Assembly (NCBI GenBank): GCA_963790585.1
Contig: CAWBOY010000005.1
Coordinates: forward strand, 124,001-188,000
Origin: CAWBOY01 sp963790585
GTDB taxonomy: Bacteria > Planctomycetota > Planctomycetia > Gemmatales > Gemmataceae
Direction: 5' to 3'
Length of the DNA: 64,000 nucleotides
Part shown: piece after piece, positions 18,290-26,977 of the stretch
Layout of the letters: each line of letters begins with the position of its first letter
Position numbering within the stretch: the stretch's first letter is position 1
Notes under the pieces: model-generated
The model's database searches: none
Told to the model about the DNA's origin: nothing
Seen by the model: only the letters and a program-made list of their open reading frames with translations
Position numbers and translations under genes: made by a program

Positions 18290-19285
18290 ATGTCTCAGAA
18301 ACCAAAGGTATTCGTCACCCGTCGCATACCCGCCGCCGGCCTCGACCGCATCATGGCTGCCTGTGACGCCGAGGTGTGGCCCGAACAGCTCCCGCCCCCT
18401 TACGAGCTTCTCCGCCAAAAGGTGGCGATCTGCGATGGACTCGTGTCACTCCTGACGGACCGAATCGACGCTGCGCTGCTCGACGCTGCGCCCAAGCTCA
18501 AAGTCGTCAGCAACTACGCCGTGGGCTTCAACAATATCGACATACCCGCTGCATCGGCACGAGGGATCGCTGTCGGCAACACACCGGGCGTCTTGACCGA
18601 CGCCACGGCCGACATGGCGTTCTGCCTGCTCATCGCCGCCGCGCGGCGCGTGGTGGATGGGCATATTTATGGTATGCGGAATCAATGGAAGACCTGGGAG
18701 CCGCTTGGCCATCTCGGCCAGGATCTCGCGGGCCGAACGCTCGGCGTCGTCGGCATGGGCCGCATCGGCTACGCCCTGGCACGTCGCTGCCATCGCGGTT
18801 GGGACATGAGCGTTCTTTATCACGACGTTTACCGCTCCGAAAAAGCGGAAACCGACCTCGGCGCCAAGCAGGTCGACCTCGACACGCTACTTAAAGACGC
18901 TGATTTTATCTCGGTGCATACCGATCTCAACGACAAGACACGCGGCCTATTCAACAAGGCCCGGTTCCAACAAATGAAGCGCTCGGCCGTATTTATCAAT
19001 ACCGCCCGAGGCCCCGTCGTCGTCGAAGCCGATTTGATCGAGGCACTCAAAAGCGGCACCATTTTCGCCGCCGGCCTCGACGTCACCGATCCCGAACCGC
19101 CCGCGCTCGACAGCCCCTTGTTCCACACGCCAAACCTCGTTGTCGCGCCACATATCGCCAGCGCCACGGTCGGCACGCGCAACGCGATGGCCGAGATTTG
19201 TGCTAGCAACCTGCTTGCCGGCATCACGGGAGCAGAGCTGCCCGCGTGTGTGAATCCCGAAGTAAGTGCGAAGCGGAGGAAATAG
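18290..19285 (+). CDS. D-isomer 2-hydroxyacid dehydrogenase (glyoxylate/hydroxypyruvate reductase type)
   Basis: A 331-residue NAD(P)-dependent dehydrogenase, closest in look to glyoxylate reductase / D-glycerate dehydrogenase. The N-terminal part begins KVFVTRRIPAAGLDRI. The nucleotide-binding motif is GVVGMGRIGYALARR. The family's catalytic Arg is in VFINTARGPVVVEADLIEAL-type sequence region, Glu in LDVTDPEPP, and His in LVVAPHIASAT. The start ATG at 18290 follows CAGGAG. Substrate range (glyoxylate, hydroxypyruvate) is inferred from overall similarity; no pathway neighbours help. Confidence 0.92.
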   Translation: MSQKPKVFVTRRIPAAGLDRIMAACDAEVWPEQLPPPYELLRQKVAICDGLVSLLTDRIDAALLDAAPKLKVVSNYAVGFNNIDIPAASARGIAVGNTPGVLTDATADMAFCLLIAAARRVVDGHIYGMRNQWKTWEPLGHLGQDLAGRTLGVVGMGRIGYALARRCHRGWDMSVLYHDVYRSEKAETDLGAKQVDLDTLLKDADFISVHTDLNDKTRGLFNKARFQQMKRSAVFINTARGPVVVEADLIEALKSGTIFAAGLDVTDPEPPALDSPLFHTPNLVVAPHIASATVGTRNAMAEICASNLLAGITGAELPACVNPEVSAKRRK

Positions 19286-19674
19286 GTGAATGCGTCTCGG
19301 CAGCCCCAAGCGCAGTGTTCAGCGCTAAAGGTCGCCGCGCTTGCGCTCGGGGCTAGTGAAACAAGCCCAGGATCAAGTTTCCGCGCCAATTCACCTATTT
19401 TCGCATTCCCGAATAGTGTAGATTACGAGTGTGTGATCGCTTAGGAGTCCGTACCTCGCTTTTTTCGCCCCTTTTAGGGCGGTATATAGTCAAGGATTGA
19501 CTTCGCACCACTTAGCTCTTCACCTTTAATTTCTCTCCCTTTTCCGTCCGTCACGATCGGATGGAATCGCCCGCGGTTTCCTTCTGGAAGTCTCTCCGCT
19601 TCCACACGTTCCAATTGCCAGCGCCGATCGCTTTGATTCCGGCGCGTCCCTCCTTTTTTCGCGGAGGCGTGGCC
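19286..19674. repeat. Intergenic region with palindromic repeat family B, copy 2
   Basis: The part at 19296-19360 has CAGCCCCAAGCGC and the partly complementary GCGCTTGCGCTCGGGGCT, a decayed copy of the element at 2944-3014. Further on, CGCCC and GGGCG around 19466-19482 form a small hairpin. The rest, up to the S55 gene start at 19675, shows no gene; an in-frame extension of that gene to 19561 has no ribosome site and is not used. Confidence 0.55.
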
Positions 19675-21591
19675 ATGACTTATGTCCTACGTCCCATCTT
19701 TATTGTATCTTTTATCGCATTGATTCTGTCCCTTTCTTTCTTCATGCCGTCTCCGCCGGCGGCAGCCAGGCCTGGCGAAGCAGCCCCTGTTAAAATTCCT
19801 GTCGGTCCGCGGCCCGGCTCTTACTGGGAGGTAGACGACGTCCGCGAAGGGATGAAGGGGACTGGCCGCACCGTCATGAAGGGCACCAAGGTCGAGACAT
19901 TTGAAGCCGAGATTCTGGGCGTGATGAAAAACACCAGCCCAGGCCGCGATTTGATTCTCGCTCGCCTCTCCGGCTTGGGCCTGGAGCGAACGGGGGTCAT
20001 CGCGGGCATGAGCGGCAGCCCGGTTTACATCGACGGCAAGCTGCTCGGCGCGGTCGCCTTTGGCTGGGCCTATGGCAAGGACCCGATCGCCGGCATCACG
20101 CCCTTCGTGCAAATGCACCGTTTCGTGGAAGCGCAGGAAAAACGCGACTTGGCTGAAGAGGGCAAGCCGGTCAAAGTCGGTCTGCGCACTCCCTTGAATC
20201 TTGGCGGCAAGGATATTGATAGCGTCATGGTAGCGCAGTCTTTCGACGCGCCGCAGCCCACCGAGGACGACGGCTTGTTTCTGACTCCGCTGCGCACACC
20301 CGTCGCCGCGACCGGATTCACCGAACATAGTCTCAAGATGATGAGCGACCGCTTCCGCGCCGGCGGCCTCCTGCCGATGCAAGGTGGCCGCACGACGAAC
20401 AAGATCGCCGAGAGCGAGAAGGAAACCGTCCTCGAACCGGGTGGCCCGCTTTCCTTGGCGATGATTACGGGCGATTTCGACCTTTCCGGCATCGGCACCG
20501 TAACTCATATCGAAGGCAACCGAGTCTACGGTTGGGGCCATCCTTTCATGAGCTTGGGCGGCTGTGAATTCCCCATGATGACCGGCTATATCCACACTGT
20601 CTTCCCGCGCCAAACCGTCAGCTTCAAGATGGGCTCGCCGCTTAAAACCGTTGGTGTCATAAATGCCGACACCAGCACCGGCATCGCCGGTTGGGTGGGC
20701 AAAAAAGCGGATATGATGCCGATGCGCATGAGCGTCGTCCTTGGCGAGAAAGGCACACTAAAGACCTTCAATGTCCAGATAGCGCGGCAACGCTCCATGT
20801 TGTCGACACTGGTCTTCACCGCCTTGTCAAACTCCGTGGATATGGAAGGCGATCTACCCGACGAGATGACCGCTGACCTGTCGGCGCGTATTGATGTCGA
20901 AGGGCAGGCGCCGCTTCTTATCAAGGACACCTTCTCCGGTTTCAGCGGCGGCCGGGCGCCGCAAGCATTGTTTAGCCAGGTATCGCAGATCGTCAGTCTC
21001 CTGTCTTACAATGCCGACAAGCCGTTGCGAATCAAATCGATCGACGTCGATACAGTGGTACGCTCAGGCCGTCGCAGCGCCGACATCGAGGCCCTCGAAC
21101 TCGGCACCGACACATACTCTCCCGGAGAAACCGTCAAGGCCACCGTTTTCGTTCGGCCTTTTCATAGTTCGAGGCAGCGCGTTCCCCTGACGCTGAAACT
21201 GCCGGACGACGTGCCCGAGGGAACTTATACCCTGACCGTTTGTGACGATCTCTCAAATGCCCGGTCGCTGCTGCGCGACAATCCAAACCTGGCGAATCCT
21301 CAGACGACTGCGCAGATCATGCAAGCGATTCAACTACAGTTGGCTGCCAAGCGAACCAATCTCGTGCTGCGACTGCCTCTCGGTGCATCGGGCGTGGCGG
21401 TCAACGGTAAATCGCTGCCGAATCTGCCGAGCAGCATGGTCCAGATCATGGCCAACAGCCGCCGCAGCGGAGCGCAGCCGATGGGCGGCTCGCTTGTTTC
21501 GCGTCAGCTAACCGACTGGGTCGTCCAGGGTTCGGAAACCGCGCACATCACCGTTAGCAAGAACACGAAGACGACGCGCGCGGATGACTGA
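19675..21591 (+). CDS. Secreted SpoIVB peptidase S55 domain protein
   Basis: A 638-residue exported protein. The start at 19675 follows GGAGG with a 7-base spacing and begins a signal peptide (MTYVLRPIFIVSFIALILSL) ending near AAARPGEA. Residues about 45-200 match the S55 core: DDVREGMKGTGRTVMKGTKV, AEILGVMKNTSPGRDLILAR, and GVIAGMSGSPVYIDGKLLGA with the predicted catalytic Ser. A second conserved box, GNRVYGWGHPFMSLGG, is near residue 290. The C-terminal half is beta-rich. In SpoIVB the catalytic His comes before the Ser; here the clear GH box comes after it, so catalysis is uncertain. It is followed by another secreted gene after a repeat. Confidence 0.85.
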   Translation: MTYVLRPIFIVSFIALILSLSFFMPSPPAAARPGEAAPVKIPVGPRPGSYWEVDDVREGMKGTGRTVMKGTKVETFEAEILGVMKNTSPGRDLILARLSGLGLERTGVIAGMSGSPVYIDGKLLGAVAFGWAYGKDPIAGITPFVQMHRFVEAQEKRDLAEEGKPVKVGLRTPLNLGGKDIDSVMVAQSFDAPQPTEDDGLFLTPLRTPVAATGFTEHSLKMMSDRFRAGGLLPMQGGRTTNKIAESEKETVLEPGGPLSLAMITGDFDLSGIGTVTHIEGNRVYGWGHPFMSLGGCEFPMMTGYIHTVFPRQTVSFKMGSPLKTVGVINADTSTGIAGWVGKKADMMPMRMSVVLGEKGTLKTFNVQIARQRSMLSTLVFTALSNSVDMEGDLPDEMTADLSARIDVEGQAPLLIKDTFSGFSGGRAPQALFSQVSQIVSLLSYNADKPLRIKSIDVDTVVRSGRRSADIEALELGTDTYSPGETVKATVFVRPFHSSRQRVPLTLKLPDDVPEGTYTLTVCDDLSNARSLLRDNPNLANPQTTAQIMQAIQLQLAAKRTNLVLRLPLGASGVAVNGKSLPNLPSSMVQIMANSRRSGAQPMGGSLVSRQLTDWVVQGSETAHITVSKNTKTTRADD

Positions 21592-21619
21592 AATTTTCAA
21601 GGGCAGCTTGGAGCGCTGC

Positions 21620-21680
21620 TAGCCCGAAGCGCAACCGACGGATTCGCAGACTTGCCCCGCGCTTGCGCCTTGGGGCTGGG
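21620..21680. repeat. Palindromic repeat family B, copy 3
   Basis: TAGCCCGAAGCGCAA near 21620 and GCGCTTGCGCCTTGGGGCTG at 21660-21679 are imperfect inverted arms of the same family as 2944-3014 and 19296-19360. It sits in the spacer between two secreted-protein genes. Confidence 0.6.
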
Positions 21681-21701
21681 AAACTACTAAAGGGTAATTC
21701 C

Positions 21702-23852
21702 ATGGCCATACGCTCTCTGATAGCCCTGGTTGCCGTTGTCACTCTGACGCAGTCGGCCTCGGCGGGCAAAGTCAAGGTTTGGAACTTCAACCAGCCGTCG
21801 CATTACGACAAGGCCAAGCTCCATCACCTGGTCATAAATAACGAAGGCGGAATCTCCCTGGCCCGGCAATTGAAGCCATTGACCGGAATCGACGCGACTC
21901 ATGTTTGGGATCTGATCGAAGACAAAGAGGGCAACCTTTTCGCGGCCACGGGCGAGGACGGGAAGATATTCAAGGTTGCGCCCAATGGCACGATCTCCCT
22001 GGCCTACCAGGCGGAAGAAGGCCAGATCTTCTGCCTCGCAGCTGACGCCGAGGGCGTCATTTACGCGGGCGCCGGTCCCAAGGGACAGATCATCCGACTC
22101 GACGCCAAAGGCGGCACCGTGTTGTGCGACACCGGCGAGTCGTATGTCTGGTCGCTCGCTTATGACGACTTCACCAAATCGCTCTATGCCGGGACCGGCC
22201 CGAAAGGGCGGATTTACAAGGTCACGCCGGCAGGCCAGGCGAGCCTGTTTTACACGACCAAGCAGGAGCATGTCTTGTGTGTCGCCACCGGAGCCGATGG
22301 CACAGTCTACGCGGGCACGGATAAAAACGGCGTCGTCTATCGCATCAATGAAAAAGGCAAAGGATACGTGTTGCATCAGGCCGCTCAATCGGAGGTGCGC
22401 GCCATCAAGGTGACGGACCAAGCCATCTATGTCGGTACCAGTTCCCCGACGCGCCGGCGCGGCGGCTCGATCACCACAAGCCAAGACTCGGGCCGCGAAA
22501 GTGCCGCTGTCGCGGACAAAGAGGCTCCTGCCAGGGCATCCATCGAAAATGAACCCCGACAAAAATTGGCGGAGGCGAAGACAGTAAGCAAGTCTTCCAC
22601 AACGGAAACGAAAGGCACGCCCGCGGCGGCGCCCAGCACACCTTCCGTAGGCGAAAATTCGGTCTATCGCATCGCGCGCGATGGCACGGTGCGCGAGATT
22701 TTTCGTGACAAGGTTGTTGTTCTGAGTTTGCTGCCCCGCGGCGAAAGACTCCTGATCGGCACCGGCATGGATGGTCAGCTGTTCCAGGTGGACGAAACCA
22801 CCAGCGAGCGCAGCGAGTTGGCTCGGCTCGATCATGGACAAATCTTGAGCCTGCGCAAGCGCAAAGACGGCTCGATCGTCCTGAGCGCAGGCGACCCGGG
22901 CAAGCTCTTTAGCCTTCAGGACAAATTCGTTTCCAAAGGGACGATTACCTCCGAAGTGCTCGACGCCAAATCGATCAGCAAATGGGGCGCCCTCCGCTGG
23001 CAGGCCGAAACGCCATCGGGAACCAATCTGACCGTCGCCGTCCGCGCCGGTAACTGCTCCGACCCCGATGACACCTGGAGCGACTGGAGCAACGAGCAGA
23101 CCGATCCGGATAAAGCCATGATCGCCGCTCCCACAGGCCGATTTCTACAGTACCGGGTGACAATGACCAGCACCGATCCGAAGGCGTCGCCGCGGTTGCG
23201 CGGTTTGTCGTTACGTTACGCTACCACCAACCAGGCACCCGAGATTACGAAAATCGATGTACCGGACCTCAATAGCAGCAATATCGACAACCCCAAAAAG
23301 CTCCGCATCAAATGGACTGCCCAAGACGCCAACGAAGACGAACTGACCTATGCCGTCCTGGCCAAGAAAGAAGGCTGGAGTAGTTGGGTTCAGCTTGAGG
23401 ACGAACTCGACAAGACCGAATTCGAGTGGGATACGACGACGACCCCTTCAGGTGTCTATCAAATCAAAATCGTCGCCAGCGATCGCAGGGATAATTCGGA
23501 CGTGGACGCGCTCACTGGCGAGCGCATCAGCACCCCGTTTGTCGTGTGCCATGACGAGCCTAAAGTCGCCGTCAAAGTGACCAAAGTCGTCGGCGATCAA
23601 GCCCTCGTCGAGGCAGAGGCCTCCTCGCCGCTGGCGCGACTGATCGGAGCCTCTTTCGCCGTGAACGGCAAGAAATGGACCAACGTCTTCCCCGCCGAGG
23701 GCCTGTTTGACAGCAAATCGGCGACCTTCAAATTCAAAGCCGAAGGGCTCAAACCCGGCAATTATGTGATTGTGCTACGCGTGAAAGATGCCGCCGGGAA
23801 CACGGGGTCCAAGGACGTGGTGTTTCAGGTTCCCGAACAATCAAAAAAGTAA
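21702..23852 (+). CDS. Secreted beta-propeller-like protein with C-terminal Ig/Fn3-like region
   Basis: A 716-residue exported protein with signal peptide MAIRSLIALVAVVTLTQSAS ending at ASAG. Residues about 55-220 and 320-420 hold repeated blades with GxIY/F-x-x-xPxG turns, for example EDGKIFKVAPNGTISLAY, GPKGQIIRLDAKGGTVL and GPKGRIYKVTPAGQASLFY. Between them (about 245-320) lies a low-complexity Ser/Glu/Lys linker. The C-terminal third has an SDWSNE and TNQAPEITKIDVPDLNSS region typical of cell-surface Ig-like modules. No catalytic motif was found. It follows the S55 gene on the same strand and may be co-expressed. Role unknown, probably extracellular or periplasmic. Confidence 0.8.
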   Translation: MAIRSLIALVAVVTLTQSASAGKVKVWNFNQPSHYDKAKLHHLVINNEGGISLARQLKPLTGIDATHVWDLIEDKEGNLFAATGEDGKIFKVAPNGTISLAYQAEEGQIFCLAADAEGVIYAGAGPKGQIIRLDAKGGTVLCDTGESYVWSLAYDDFTKSLYAGTGPKGRIYKVTPAGQASLFYTTKQEHVLCVATGADGTVYAGTDKNGVVYRINEKGKGYVLHQAAQSEVRAIKVTDQAIYVGTSSPTRRRGGSITTSQDSGRESAAVADKEAPARASIENEPRQKLAEAKTVSKSSTTETKGTPAAAPSTPSVGENSVYRIARDGTVREIFRDKVVVLSLLPRGERLLIGTGMDGQLFQVDETTSERSELARLDHGQILSLRKRKDGSIVLSAGDPGKLFSLQDKFVSKGTITSEVLDAKSISKWGALRWQAETPSGTNLTVAVRAGNCSDPDDTWSDWSNEQTDPDKAMIAAPTGRFLQYRVTMTSTDPKASPRLRGLSLRYATTNQAPEITKIDVPDLNSSNIDNPKKLRIKWTAQDANEDELTYAVLAKKEGWSSWVQLEDELDKTEFEWDTTTTPSGVYQIKIVASDRRDNSDVDALTGERISTPFVVCHDEPKVAVKVTKVVGDQALVEAEASSPLARLIGASFAVNGKKWTNVFPAEGLFDSKSATFKFKAEGLKPGNYVIVLRVKDAAGNTGSKDVVFQVPEQSKK

Positions 23853-23861
23853 GACAACCAA

Positions 23862-23936
23862 CCGAGCCTGAAGCGTCAGCGAAAAGTATTTGTATTTGAA
23901 TTATCAAAATGCTCTTCGCTAACGCTTCAGGCTCGG
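23862..23936. repeat. Palindromic repeat, GAGCCTGAAGCGT family
   Basis: Left arm 23862-23883 (CCGAGCCTGAAGCGTCAGCG) and right arm 23915-23936 (CGCTAACGCTTCAGGCTCGG) are 22-base inverted repeats with one mismatch around a 31-base AT-rich loop. It separates two converging genes and also supplies the stop region of the small minus-strand ORF at 23919. Confidence 0.8.
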
Positions 23937-24173
23937 CAATTGCGCCATCGGCAGTTGCGCCCGGAAACACAACTCGTCGTCATGGTCTTCGCCATGACAA
24001 CCGTGGGCGAAAATAACTAGCGCCGTCAACAGAAACCAAGCGAGCGTTCGCAACCAGGCGCGGGCGGGCCAAGCGATGGCCTTATCGCGCGGCACAGCGC
24101 GAACACGAATCGCATACCCCAGAATTCGGGAACGCAAGCCGCGACATCGTAGATCTTTTGTATCGAAAATCAT
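23919..24173 (-). CDS. Possible small membrane or lipoprotein, coupled to the esterase gene
   Basis: An 84-residue frame whose ATG (24173-24171) overlaps the TGA of the upstream esterase (24172-24170), the ATGA layout of translational coupling. After a basic N-terminal part, WLRTLAWFLLTALVIFAHGC is one hydrophobic segment followed by a Cys that resembles a lipobox, then the acidic and His-containing HGEDHDDE. The hydrophobic segment is about 47 residues from the start, far for a normal signal peptide, and the C-terminus runs into a palindromic repeat. No family recognised. Could be a chance frame. Confidence 0.35.
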   Translation of the reverse strand: MIFDTKDLRCRGLRSRILGYAIRVRAVPRDKAIAWPARAWLRTLAWFLLTALVIFAHGCHGEDHDDELCFRAQLPMAQLPSLKR

Positions 24174-25047
24174 CGCAAGCACAGGTGAAGAAATAGAATC
24201 GCCTCATCGATCGACTTTCGGAGCGGTTCGCCGCGCCAGCCGTGTCCTTCGCCGTCGAGCGTGACAAGCTTTCCGACTCGGCCCTCTTTGTTCAGCTTTT
24301 CGGCCATGCGCTTCGACTGCTCGTGTGCAACTACTTTATCCGCGGTGCCGTGAAAAAACAAAAAGGGCGGCACTCCTTCAAGGAGTAGCTCAGCGGCGAC
24401 GCCTTCTTATAAAGCTCCGGCTTCTCTGCCTTGGTTCCGCCCATCAGCGGCTCGATGTTGGTCTTGAGCGCAATCGGACCAAGGTCATCGCCGCCGAGGT
24501 CGGTCGGGCCGAAAAAACTAACTACGGCCTGAACCCGGCTCGATTCGTCGGGATTGCCGCCGCTGCCGTCCAGGCCGTCGGCCCGTACCGTCACGCCGAG
24601 GAGGCAGGCGAGATGGCCGCCGGCGGAAAAGCCGAGGGCACCGATCTTGTCGGTGTTGCCATTATATTTTTTCCCGTTGACTCGGAGCCAACGAATAGCC
24701 GCCTTGCAGTCTTCGAGCGGCGCCGGGAAGGGGTTTTGCGGAGCGAGTCGATAATCGGGTGAGACGGCTACGAATCCTTTTCGTGCCAACGTGTCGATCG
24801 TCTGCGCCAGCTGTTCGCGCTCGCCGCTGATCCAACCGCCGCCATGAATGCAGACGACTATCGGATAGAGGCCTTTGTCGTCACGAGGCCAGGCTATGTC
24901 GAGCTTGAGATCCTTGTCCCCGCCCTTGCCGAATACGATGCCGTGTTCGACCTCGATATCGAGCCTATTGCGCGGCTCTTGCATCGACCCGGTCGTGGTG
25001 AGCAAGAGAAAAAACGAGCCGAACAGCGGTAAGAGGATTCGGGACAT
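24170..25047 (-). CDS. Secreted alpha/beta hydrolase, esterase/lipase type (frameshifted near 24379)
   Basis: About 292 residues after repair. The start at 25047 follows a perfect AGGAGGT with good spacing and begins a signal peptide (MSRILLPLFGSFFLLLTTTG). The hydrolase core has the oxyanion motif VVCIHGGGWISG, VSPDYRLAPQNPFPAPLEDC, the nucleophile GFSAGGH and the acid/His region HGTADKVV and GEGHGW. The last part is in another frame: after KKASPLSYS one base is missing near 24379, and restoring it gives EGVPPFLFFHGTADKVVAHE. The pattern is that of the BD-FAE/carboxylesterase group. Substrate unknown. Confidence 0.88.
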
Positions 25048-25218
25048 AGATCGACCTCCTGTCGAGAACGAGGCGCGGAATTTCCTTGCGCCGCGGGGCG
25101 AACACATACTATCCTTGCGATAAGTAATAAACACAATAGCGAAGCAAGCGGGTATGCCTGTTGATATTGCCCCTGGCAAGCAAGGCAGGGCGGGCGGACC
25201 AATGTAAAAATGCATCCG

Positions 25219-25293
25219 GTTTGCATCTCGGTCCAGCGCTCTAAATGGCTGGTATTATTGGTCTTATATCGACAAAATGACCGAGATGCAAAC
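25219..25293. repeat. Perfect 15-base inverted repeat in intergenic region
   Basis: GTTTGCATCTCGGTC at 25219-25233 and its exact complement GACCGAGATGCAAAC at 25279-25293, with a 45-base AT-rich spacer. It lies in the 460-base gap between divergent genes (esterase and the secreted protein at 25508). The arms are too far apart for a terminator; a paired operator site or the ends of a tiny mobile element are possible. A weak promoter (TTGCTA at 25397, TATAAC at 25421, 18-base spacing) follows. Confidence 0.5.
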
Positions 25294-25507
25294 AAATCCC
25301 GAGTCAACCGCCCTGTCTTGCGTAGTGGTCTAATCGATCCCCTACTGCCAAAACCGAGCGGCACCGCCGCGCTTTGGAAAGTAACTCCACTTCCCGTTGC
25401 TACAAGATGCTAACGCGTTGTATAACCTTGGACGTTAAGCTGTCTGACCTGCCCCATTACTGAGGGTAGGATTGCCACGCTCGGACCAGGGCAGGGAGGC
25501 TCGACTC

Positions 25508-26791
25508 ATGCGTCTATCGCTTTTTCGCACGCTGTTATTGACGCTCGCCGGCTGTCTGATGCTGTCGCTTACCTATGCCCAGGAGCGGCTGGGCTCTGCG
25601 CCGCTCCAGAACTCCGCCGCGCTCTCCATACCGGGGGATCGGGGCGCAGTTTCTCCGCAAGGGTCGATATCGCCTGATTTCTCCAAGCTCTCTCCATTAC
25701 AACAACAGATGCGGCTAAGCTGCTTGCGTGGCGCCGATTGGCTTTACAACATGAACGGCGTCAAAGGCCGATTTCTCTATGGCTACTTGCCCGCCCTCAA
25801 AACGAGTCTCGAGGGCGATAATTATCTGAAACAAGCCGGGTCCGCGTTCGCTCTGGCCAAGGCGGCCCGGCTCACTGGCCAGGAAAGGCTTGCCGTTCGG
25901 GCGACGCAAGCGCTCTTGTCGTTGCTCGACGAGACGATTGTCGATCCCAACGATCCACAGGTTCGTTGCACGCTCCTGCCTTCGGTCGTGGTCAATCGCC
26001 TCGGGGCCGCCGGTATACTGGTCGCGGCCATCTGCGAGTTGCCCAACCCCCAGGCCGATCTGATCGAGAAGTCGGAACAGCTCTGTAACTTCATACGCCG
26101 TCAGGCGCACGGCGATGGCTCGCTGCGTTGCGACGATGCCGCCTCCATGGCGCAGTCGGATCAAACCGTCAGCATCAGCGAATATCCGGGCCTGGCCCTC
26201 TACGGACTGATGCGGAGCCAGACTATTCGACCCGCCTCCTGGAAGATCGATTTAGTGACCAAAGCCGTCACCTTCTACCGTCCCTGGTGGCAGCAAAACA
26301 AGGATCGCAATTTCACGACCTGGCACTCCGCCGCCTACGCAGAGGCGTTTCTCGTCACCAAGAATAAGGTGTTCGCGGAATGTGTCTTTGAAATGAATGA
26401 TTGGCTCTGCGCCCTGCAATACATGCCGGACGCTCAGCATCCCCTGTGGGGCGGCGGCTTTCGCGCTAGCTCCGAGGGTGTCGCGGCAGAGACTACACCG
26501 CAAGTCGACTCCGCGTTCTGTGCCGAGAGCCTGGCTCAAGCCTGCCGCGTCACCCGTGAATGCGGTGACGTCAGCCGCCACCAGCGCTACACGGACGCGA
26601 TTGAACGCTGCCTCCAGTTTCTGACGACGTTGCAATTCACCGAGGGCAATACCCAACACTACGCTGACTGGTATCGCCCGCGGCTAGTCGGTGCCTTCTA
26701 CGCATCGCAACAGGACGGCAATCTCCGCATCGACTACGCCCAGCACGCGGTCTGCGCGATGGGGTTCTACCTCGAATATGCGTCGCGTTGA
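25508..26791 (+). CDS. Secreted protein of unknown function, alpha-helical barrel-like
   Basis: A 427-residue exported protein. The ATG at 25508, behind GGGAGG, begins a signal peptide (MRLSLFRTLLLTLAGCLMLS) ending near TYAQE. The mature part has repeated paired helices, for example KQAGSAFALAKAARLTGQER and HSAAYAEAFLVTKNKVF, with aromatic and Asp/Glu residues between, which resembles the alpha/alpha barrel of glycan-processing or isomerase enzymes. WWQQNKDRNFTTWHSAAYAE and HPLWGGGFRAS are the most distinctive parts. No exact family could be named. It is followed by two palindromic repeats. Confidence 0.75.
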   Translation: MRLSLFRTLLLTLAGCLMLSLTYAQERLGSAPLQNSAALSIPGDRGAVSPQGSISPDFSKLSPLQQQMRLSCLRGADWLYNMNGVKGRFLYGYLPALKTSLEGDNYLKQAGSAFALAKAARLTGQERLAVRATQALLSLLDETIVDPNDPQVRCTLLPSVVVNRLGAAGILVAAICELPNPQADLIEKSEQLCNFIRRQAHGDGSLRCDDAASMAQSDQTVSISEYPGLALYGLMRSQTIRPASWKIDLVTKAVTFYRPWWQQNKDRNFTTWHSAAYAEAFLVTKNKVFAECVFEMNDWLCALQYMPDAQHPLWGGGFRASSEGVAAETTPQVDSAFCAESLAQACRVTRECGDVSRHQRYTDAIERCLQFLTTLQFTEGNTQHYADWYRPRLVGAFYASQQDGNLRIDYAQHAVCAMGFYLEYASR

Positions 26792-26810
26792 GCGGGTGTA
26801 TTTATATAGC

Positions 26811-26948
26811 CCGGCGTTCATGCCGGGTCTGACCCCCGGCAAGCCGGGGGCTAAATAAATACGGAACCGTGGCCGGGGTCGGTACTCCGACCCCGGTTCC
26901 CGAGAGCCACTAACGCTATACCGGGGTCGGAGTACCGACCCCGGCCAC
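26811..26948. repeat. Two palindromic repeats, including family C copy 1
   Basis: 26811-26855 holds two small hairpins (CCCGGCGTTCATGCCGGG and CCCCCGGCAAGCCGGGGG). 26869-26948 holds a composite palindrome: GGCCGGGGTCGGTACTCCGA near the left and its inverted partner ending GACCCCGGCCAC on the right; each arm is itself palindromic. A related element is at 39182-39268. They fill the gap between a plus-strand gene and the convergent SWIM gene. Confidence 0.8.
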
Positions 26949-26977
26949 GACTTGCCTTTGAGCGCGTTTGTTCGCTG

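Noticed and set aside
26811..26948. Possible CRISPR-like repeats
   Set aside because: The units are palindromes in pairs without regular spacing, spacers or cas genes.
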